Part shown: one piece after another, positions 58,213 through 64,000 of the stretch
How positions within the stretch are numbered: the stretch's first letter is position 1
Layout of the letters: every line of letters begins with the position of its first letter
Assembly: GCF_002608075.1 (NCBI RefSeq)
Contig: NZ_LAHA01000009.1
Coordinates: 1-64,000 of the forward strand
Direction: 5' to 3'
From: Nostoc linckia z4
GTDB lineage: Bacteria; Cyanobacteriota; Cyanobacteriia; Cyanobacteriales; Nostocaceae
DNA: 64,000 nucleotides
The notes under the pieces: model-generated
Told to the model about the DNA's origin: nothing
The model's input: only the letters and a program-made list of their open reading frames with translations
Database searches by the model: none
Made by a program: the position numbers and the translations under genes

Positions 58213-58818
58213 ATGCTAAAAGTTATGCACTCGGCCACCAACTCAGCCACTCCAAATACCCAGTGGGAGGATTTAATCAAGCTTCCAGCTCCTAACACAG
58301 TTCAATGGGACAATATCAAAACCCAATTAGACTTGGTGCTGTTGGCACTAGAAACCTTAACTGGGATTGGTTCTGAGGCTATGCTTTCGGCGGCAACTGA
58401 TTTGAATTTAGAGTCAAGAGTGCCAGACCGTGTAGCTTTATGGCGACTGCGCCAATCAAATCCGCTACGCAAAGGTCAAGGAGGGCGAAAAAAGCTAGAT
58501 ATAGAAGAAGCGCGATCGCTTGTTCTGATCGTCTGTTACCTTGCCAAACAGCACCAAGAATTGATTCGCCGCGCTGTTGGTTTGTTAGAACAAATGGCAG
58601 AAAGTAACCGGGAACCTCACCAGGCTGCTCTACTTGGAGATTATATTGATGCTTTTTGCAACACTTACCAAGAGCGGATGGAAGAGGACGAGCAAATCTC
58701 AACAGATTTACTTAACAACCTGGCACTAAAACTGCTTGTAGATTTACTTTTTTACAGTGCCCCTGGTGGGCATCGCCGTCTTTGGCTAGCACTTATAGAC
58801 CGTTCTACAAAATTTTAA
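58213..58818 (+). CDS. DUF3038 protein
   Basis: A 201-residue helical protein of the cyanobacterial DUF3038 family: LDLVLLALETLTGIGSEAM, ESRVPDRVALWRLRQSNPLRKGQGGRKKLDIEEARSLVLIVCYLAKQHQELIRRAV, then YSAPGGHRRLWLALIDRSTKF. No catalytic signature is seen. It regularly precedes a DUF4335 gene, as here, so the two products probably act together. Function is unknown. Confidence 0.85.
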   Translation: MLKVMHSATNSATPNTQWEDLIKLPAPNTVQWDNIKTQLDLVLLALETLTGIGSEAMLSAATDLNLESRVPDRVALWRLRQSNPLRKGQGGRKKLDIEEARSLVLIVCYLAKQHQELIRRAVGLLEQMAESNREPHQAALLGDYIDAFCNTYQERMEEDEQISTDLLNNLALKLLVDLLFYSAPGGHRRLWLALIDRSTKF

Positions 58819-59071
58819 ATTTGATTTTTGAGATTCCTCAACCAAAATTCGCCGATGTAAGTTTGCTAAGTCAAGAAACCTGTTTGAGCATCGCTAGCCC
58901 CTGGGTAATGCGCCATCAACATTGGTTCTTGTTTGCACATCAGTCTGGACAAAAAAAGAATCGATTATTTGCAAGCAACTGACTCGACTTTTGTCTATGA
59001 CATGCTACCCATAGCTTACTTCGACCTAGTAGTAAGCAAAATCCCAAATAGTCTTCCTTGTTGTTCCTGCC

Positions 59072-60694
59072 ATGCCTCTATCAAATACTGTGATTCGTCG
59101 CTACACACCTCCCACTTGCACGCTAGAAGTATTCGCGCAAAGTTCGCCTTTGTCGCGATGGATGGGAAGAACTGTCCTCAAGCAACTAACCTTTGAGCTA
59201 CGTTTTGACGATCCCCGATTACCAGAAGAACACAGAGTTCCTATTCGAGGCGATCGCAATCAATTAGAAGCTTTGTGTGATGCAGTCACCAGCTATGTAC
59301 AGCAATTCCTCCAACAGCCTCCAGAAAGCTTTTGGGTTAGTTTCTCTGGTACCCAAGAATCTAGCACGGCACTGAATGAACCAGAATTAGAGTTATCAAC
59401 AAAAACATTAAATTCTTTTAATACCCCATTTACAGGGTCAAATATACATTTAGAACCCAGCAGCTATTTAACTCACAATCTATTTCTCGGTTCTCTCGCA
59501 AATCAAACATCCGGGCCAGTGATTCAACTGAGTTTGTTGCAATTATTCGATTTGGCAACTGCTTTAGACGAATACTCAACCAATGTTATGGCACTCCCAA
59601 CTCTTAACACAAGGAGTTCAGATATGAGCTTCCCTGCTTGGGCACCTATCGCCGCAGTCTTAGTATTAGCGGTGGGTTTTTTACCTGTTACTTGGCAATA
59701 TGCTAACAACATTAGGCAAAAACAACAGACAGCTAAAACATCAGATCCTACACAGGTGAAAACCGCCCTACAACCTTCATCTCCTCTCACCTTTCCCACA
59801 CCCCAACCTGGAATCACTACCCCAGCAGATAATTTGCTTGGTTCCACCCCTCCACCGTCGGTGTCTAGTTTGCCCCAAACACCGCTAACAACCAATAATT
59901 CTAGTTTGCCTACCACACCATCTGTATTGCCTAATAATGCACTGGGCATACCTCCTTTAGCTCAGAGTCAAACTCCAATCTCACCAAACAATTCAGCTAT
60001 CGCACCGTCTAGCAAAATCCCCGGACAAGAAATTGCCATACTCCCAAATCTGGGACAGAATCTTACAACCTCAAAAAATCCCCAAGCAGAAGCTCTCCCT
60101 AAGAGACGCAATTTACCCCCCAGCTTATCTTCTAATACACCCAACTTTTCACCCAACGTCTCCCCAATAGTTCCTCCCTCGGTTGCCACCATACCCAATA
60201 ACAACCGTAGCAATGTCCCCAGCCAAACTTCGCCACTCAGCCCGTCGCAACAACTCGACGAAACAATCAGTGCCCTACAGGCAGCTGCTCCTGTAAATAA
60301 ACTCCCCACAGAACAGCCTTCCTCTGTGACTCCTACTAGTAATCCATTCATCGATCGATTAGGGGATGGCAGCAAACCACCCACATCAAGACAAGTGGCA
60401 ACCGGCACATTATTTGATACACCCCAGGTAGCAGAAGCCAGGGAATACCTGACAAAGCGCTGGCAACCACCGGCGGGATTAGGACAAACATTAGAATACA
60501 GTTTGATAGTCAGTGTTGATGGTACAGTAGAACGAATTTTTCCCCTGAATAAAGCAGCAAGAGAATACGTTGATAGCGCTGGAATGCCACAAGTTGGTCA
60601 ACCCTTTGTTTCCGCTAATACCCGCGGACAAAACGTCAGAATTCGAGTTGTTCTCAGTCCTGATGGCAAGGTACAGACTTTTCCTGATGAGTAA
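59072..60694 (+). CDS. DUF4335 protein, membrane-anchored
   Basis: A 540-residue protein. Residues ~1-175 are the DUF4335 domain (MPLSNTVIRRYTPPTCTLEVFAQSSPLSRW). One transmembrane segment (~187-208, APIAAVLVLAVGFLPVTWQY). A long low-complexity Pro/Ser/Asn/Thr-rich linker (~220-440). A C-terminal domain ~445-540 (FDTPQVAEAREYLTKRWQPPAGLGQTLEYSLIVSVDGTVERIFPLN), looking like a small TonB/PASTA-like beta domain. It lies 250 bases after DUF3038, in the same direction. Function is unknown. Confidence 0.85.
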   Translation: MPLSNTVIRRYTPPTCTLEVFAQSSPLSRWMGRTVLKQLTFELRFDDPRLPEEHRVPIRGDRNQLEALCDAVTSYVQQFLQQPPESFWVSFSGTQESSTALNEPELELSTKTLNSFNTPFTGSNIHLEPSSYLTHNLFLGSLANQTSGPVIQLSLLQLFDLATALDEYSTNVMALPTLNTRSSDMSFPAWAPIAAVLVLAVGFLPVTWQYANNIRQKQQTAKTSDPTQVKTALQPSSPLTFPTPQPGITTPADNLLGSTPPPSVSSLPQTPLTTNNSSLPTTPSVLPNNALGIPPLAQSQTPISPNNSAIAPSSKIPGQEIAILPNLGQNLTTSKNPQAEALPKRRNLPPSLSSNTPNFSPNVSPIVPPSVATIPNNNRSNVPSQTSPLSPSQQLDETISALQAAAPVNKLPTEQPSSVTPTSNPFIDRLGDGSKPPTSRQVATGTLFDTPQVAEAREYLTKRWQPPAGLGQTLEYSLIVSVDGTVERIFPLNKAAREYVDSAGMPQVGQPFVSANTRGQNVRIRVVLSPDGKVQTFPDE

Positions 60695-61059
60695 GGCATC
60701 AAGCAATACCTTTGGGTTAACAAAGCGATCTACTGTATTGAGCTATAAAGCGCCTAACGCAGCATTTATATCATGTCCGCATAATTAGTTATGATTCCCA
60801 TAGCCATTGCACCCCATTTCTTAATCCCCTCAGAGCCTGCGGGGAGGGGAGACAAAGCGTAGTAGCGTGATACAGCTAAAATAGTCCATTAGCTTGACTC
60901 TTGTGGGGTGGGCATCCTGCCCGCCCGGACGGGTGAGGACACCCATCCCACAAGAAATTTTATTGCAACATTTTAGTTGTGTCAGTCCAGTACAAACTTT
61001 GTACGAGTTTTTGTTTGCATTCCTGGCACCTTTGAGGGTTTTCTCTAGATATTCTGTGT
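60695..61059. other. Intergenic region with interspersed repeat
   Basis: No gene. Contains repeat copy 2 (60771-60829, inverted), then GGGGAGGGGAGACAAAGC, a GCGGGCAGG-type hairpin CATCCTGCCCGCCCGGACGGG (60910-60935), and AT-rich sequence at the end of the last gene. Confidence 0.5.
60771..60829 (-). repeat. Interspersed repeat, copy 2 (inverted)
   Basis: Reverse complement matches 241-303: TCATGT, CGCATAATTAGTTATGATTC, CATAGCCATTGCACCCCA, TTAATCCCC. A few substitutions separate the copies. No coding capacity. Confidence 0.75.
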
Positions 61060-64000
61060 TTAAGTTGTAGTGACTTCGGCAAATTTTGTTAAGAAACGGA
61101 AGGCTTTGAGGATATAGCTAGCACAATCTCTCGGAGAGGTATTATAAAACGATCGCCACGCATTGGCTTTATCTTCGTCATAGCGATCGCCTTTTTCTGG
61201 ATAATGTTCTAACCATGCCAACCGCACTGCATGGCCAATTAAGACATCTAATACTATATATTCTTCGATTTGCAGTTGGGGATTATTGGCGGCGATGGCT
61301 GCTAATTCCATTAATGCTTCAATATTAACTTGGCGGTATTCTGGAGCTTCGATTTTATTCAGGAGATGCTCAATTAATAAAGCAAAATTTCTTTCTCCTG
61401 CTGTCATTTCTGACAACATTAATTCACTATCTAAACGATTGCGACGCTCTAATTTATCGCCAATTACCAAACCTTTGCAATGTTGCATTAATAACCAAAC
61501 TTGCTTAAAAAAGTCTTTTGGTACCCGCCCCGTCCCCCCTTCTCCTTGGCGAAACCGCCGCCAACCACCAGAAGGAACTTGGATTTCTTCTGAAATTGCT
61601 GGTGACACCACCCAAGCAATATCGCTTTCTTTTTGTTTGACGTGCAATGATTCTTGCTGGCGTAACAAGTTACTCATACCAGTATATGCAGTTAATACCT
61701 GACGCAAGCGCATTTTCACCTCAAAGGGTGCAAGTTGCATTAAGTAATCATAAGCTTCATCTTGAGTGACATTTAATTCCCGTGCTAATTCGCTGGTAAT
61801 TAATAAGATTAGATAGCCGACTCTCAGTGTCAGGAGTCCTTGAAATAGTTCTGGTTCGGATTTGATTAGAACTCCGAGATAAATTAAAATTTCCTGGGTA
61901 AGGACGCGATCGCGTATATCCTCACGACAAAAGTTACTAATTTTATCAGCAATTTCATCGTGGGACATGGGTACGGTAATTAAGGATGCTTCACTGTACG
62001 CTTTACCCACAGCGATTTGCTTACCTTGTACCAAAATACTCGTCACCGCATCTGATAAGCTGATATCAACCATCTTGCGTAACCCCGCAGCCCGACGTAC
62101 CACGGCCCAAATGCCTAAATCTCCAGCTTTGGTATAAACTTCATCTAGTAAATCCCCTACGGTAACAGTATTTCCAGGGCCGCCATATCCTGTATTAAAT
62201 TCGATTCCTTGCAAACGAGTCAAAGTTTGTAATAATTCAATTTGCTCGTAAAGATTTTCTGATGAGCGCAAATAAGAAAGCAATAATCCTAAGTTCGTTT
62301 CACATTCCATCTGAAATTCTTGAGTGTGACCCAAACGCCAATTTTTTTCAGGATGGTAACCTAGATAATAGCAACGTAGTCCGGTATTTTTGACTGGATA
62401 TACAGAAAATTCTGCATCTTCGAGAAAATCAATTCTTTGGATTCCAGCTGTGAGCATTAACTGATTTAGCCGCCCTAATTTTACTCCCACACCGTTACAA
62501 ATTCCATCTTTGAGTTCTTGCATCAATTCTAGTAATGCCTCAGAACCGATTTCTAACATGGTGTGGGTTAACATTAAAGTTAAAATAGGACGCCCTAAAT
62601 CGCTCCAATATTTTTGAATGTAAGCTAATTCGCTTCTAATTTGAGCTATCAAAAAATGATAATCAAGGGTTAAGTAAAATTGTCGAGAATCGAGAAATGA
62701 GGGCAAAAATACAATTGTTTGATTGCGAATCCGAAATATTCTCGATGTTGTTAAACTCCGCAACCGTCGCACTGGACGGCCAGTTAAACCAAGTTTCGTG
62801 TTTCGTCCAATTTGGGTATAAATAGCTGAAAGTTCGCCAGCTTTTCTCACCTGGATTGGTTCTATTTGGGTTGGTGTTTGGGCTTCAATTCCATGCACTT
62901 CTAATTTGGCTTGTAAATCTTCATCTTCTGCTAGCAACGCAATTTGTACCAAAACTTCCCGTTGTTTGCCAACACACAAATGTCTGCCTAATGGATCGAT
63001 ATCACCAACTGCTATTAATCCTTCACTCAACATTTGACCAAGGAAGTATAAACTTTGTGCCCATACTAAGGGTATATTTTCATTGGGTAAACGTGGTTGA
63101 GTTTGGGGTGCTGTTCTTTCTGCTTCTACGTTTTGTGCCGGAACATAATAAAGTTCTGGCAGTAAATATAAATTATTTTGTTCGATCAGTAATGTTGATA
63201 AAAGTTCTTGGTATTTTGTAACTTGTTCTTTGTTGCCACAAAATAATCCATCTAAAACTAAATAAGTAAAAAATAACGGCCATTCGCATTCAATATGCTC
63301 GAATTGCTTTAGTTCCCAAGGTTCGTAGTGCAAGCGTTGGCTGTCTTCTAAAACGGTTTGGTGTCCATCACGTAGAAAACGTTTGCAGCCATATTTACCT
63401 GCAAGTTTGTTGATAATATCGTTTAAAGTGCGTTGGCGCAGTTGTAAGTCTTCCACTGCAAAGGCAGGATAACTAATAATACTCAACAATGCCGCGTCAA
63501 TTTCTTTGGAACCAGATTCTCTAGGTAATAGCGATTCTAGAGTAATACGAGCGCGGGCAATTTCATCTGGTAGCACATGAATTACTGATGCTTGACTACC
63601 ATGCACGCCAAACAAATCCAATCCATTCATCGCTTCTAAAGCTGCTTTTGCCATGCCTACGGAACTGGCATTTAACTCAGCATTACCACGATTAATTTTA
63701 TTACCACGTTCCCAAATACCATAGTCTGGTGTGCGGTAAGCTCGTCCAATGTAGTAAACCAAATTTTGAACGAAATTAACTTCATCAATCGTATAAATAA
63801 TTTGCAATCCCGTGGCGGTCATTTGCGCCAACATCAGTAAAAATAAAGATGTGGCATCAAGTTGTAAATGACCCCATTCATCATCACCAACAACAATGTC
63901 TCCTGTGCTGGTATTGTATTTGGCGTGCAGTCCATCCAGTAAAGATTGAGTATGTTTAAATTTCTCTACTTTATGAGCTTGCCGCATCATTGCAAACAGT
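61060..64000 (-). CDS. GH15/phosphorylase-kinase-alpha-like protein (partial)
   Basis: At least 976 residues, open to the window edge; the frame continues three codons past the first internal ATG (63990) without a stop, so the N-terminus lies outside. It begins QAHKVEKFKHTQSLLDGLHAKY, with VGDDEWGHLQLDATSLFLLMLAQM, YRTPDYGIWERGNKINRGNAELNASSVGMAKAALEAM, typical of the glucoamylase-fold (alpha/alpha)6 domain shared by glycoside hydrolase family 15 and the alpha/beta subunits of phosphorylase kinase. DEWGHLQLDATSLF matches the regulatory-subunit type. C-terminal ~400 residues are the PhK-like extension. The enzymatic role in cyanobacteria is unknown. Confidence 0.85.
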   Translation of the reverse strand, partial: LFAMMRQAHKVEKFKHTQSLLDGLHAKYNTSTGDIVVGDDEWGHLQLDATSLFLLMLAQMTATGLQIIYTIDEVNFVQNLVYYIGRAYRTPDYGIWERGNKINRGNAELNASSVGMAKAALEAMNGLDLFGVHGSQASVIHVLPDEIARARITLESLLPRESGSKEIDAALLSIISYPAFAVEDLQLRQRTLNDIINKLAGKYGCKRFLRDGHQTVLEDSQRLHYEPWELKQFEHIECEWPLFFTYLVLDGLFCGNKEQVTKYQELLSTLLIEQNNLYLLPELYYVPAQNVEAERTAPQTQPRLPNENIPLVWAQSLYFLGQMLSEGLIAVGDIDPLGRHLCVGKQREVLVQIALLAEDEDLQAKLEVHGIEAQTPTQIEPIQVRKAGELSAIYTQIGRNTKLGLTGRPVRRLRSLTTSRIFRIRNQTIVFLPSFLDSRQFYLTLDYHFLIAQIRSELAYIQKYWSDLGRPILTLMLTHTMLEIGSEALLELMQELKDGICNGVGVKLGRLNQLMLTAGIQRIDFLEDAEFSVYPVKNTGLRCYYLGYHPEKNWRLGHTQEFQMECETNLGLLLSYLRSSENLYEQIELLQTLTRLQGIEFNTGYGGPGNTVTVGDLLDEVYTKAGDLGIWAVVRRAAGLRKMVDISLSDAVTSILVQGKQIAVGKAYSEASLITVPMSHDEIADKISNFCREDIRDRVLTQEILIYLGVLIKSEPELFQGLLTLRVGYLILLITSELARELNVTQDEAYDYLMQLAPFEVKMRLRQVLTAYTGMSNLLRQQESLHVKQKESDIAWVVSPAISEEIQVPSGGWRRFRQGEGGTGRVPKDFFKQVWLLMQHCKGLVIGDKLERRNRLDSELMLSEMTAGERNFALLIEHLLNKIEAPEYRQVNIEALMELAAIAANNPQLQIEEYIVLDVLIGHAVRLAWLEHYPEKGDRYDEDKANAWRSFYNTSPRDCASYILKAFRFLTKFAEVTTT

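Noticed and set aside
59524-60408. Long minus-strand frames opposite the DUF4335 gene
   Set aside because: Shadows of the Pro/Ser-rich linker coding strand; the plus-strand gene has the family match.

Overview
The window looks like the chromosome of a filamentous heterocystous-type cyanobacterium (Nostocales, Nostoc/Anabaena/Calothrix-like). Supporting signs are the many HIP1 octamers (GCGATCGC), dense short tandem repeats of the Nostoc type (units such as TTAGGAGT, ATGCCCA, GGGGAGAT, GTTGACT, TTAGTCATTGG, CAGAATT), an atpD-atpC (beta-epsilon) pair apart from other ATP synthase genes, cyanobacterial DUF3038/DUF4335 neighbours, and a huge NTPase-WD40 protein.

Layout. 0.4-8.1 kb: a giant TPR-NTPase-WD40 STAND protein behind two tiny coiled-coil genes and an AAA-type ATPase, all on the minus strand. 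8.6-16.5 kb: SPFH/band-7 protein, membrane GTPase (DUF697), MscS-like TM-helix protein, SRPBCC protein, SirB1-like TPR protein. 17.4-23.3 kb: atpD-atpC, secA, diheme cytochrome c. 23.5-24.1 kb: a toxin-antitoxin pair whose toxin has an in-frame stop. 24.5-30.4 kb: moxR-like ATPase, ribF, MBL hydrolase, surE, pheS. 31-39.4 kb: DUF433/DUF5615 pair, S9 peptidase, RecQ-like helicase, GNAT, SnoaL-like protein, leuA, NYN-domain protein. 40-44.3 kb: CHASE2-Ser/Thr kinase and glutathione reductase. 44.8-50.6 kb: accessory island (below). 50.9-64 kb: membrane HTH protein, pyrD, epoxide-hydrolase-like protein, multi-GAF sensor, DUF3038-DUF4335 pair, and a GH15/phosphorylase-kinase-alpha-like protein cut by the window edge.

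The most interesting region is 48.3-50.6 kb. On the minus strand a promoter-like sequence is followed by four tandem tRNA-shaped RNA elements and then a TROVE-vWA (Ro60/Rsr-type) protein gene. Each element keeps tRNA acceptor and D arms (three also keep a perfect T arm), but the anticodon arm is replaced by a conserved ~50-nt hairpin. That hairpin has GNRA-type tetraloops that vary among copies (GCAA, GTAA, GAAA) and, in three copies, a GACGAA motif resembling the Ro60-binding consensus of bacterial Y RNAs. A fifth copy of the hairpin overlaps the ribosome-binding site of the TROVE gene itself. I read this as an array of tRNA-embedded Y-RNA-like RNAs made together with their Ro60 partner, possibly with autoregulation. 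Next to it lie a putative zinc-ribbon nuclease and a decayed STAND regulator that has lost its whole P-loop domain.

A second theme is invasion of genes by intergenic repeats: the STAND protein linker, the GNAT C-terminus, the T-loop of one tRNA-like RNA, and the start-codon regions of atpC and pheS are all built from repeat units that also occur between genes. Two near-identical 170-bp MITE-like elements and related shorter elements are also present. All assignments are from reading sequence and translations; no searches were run.
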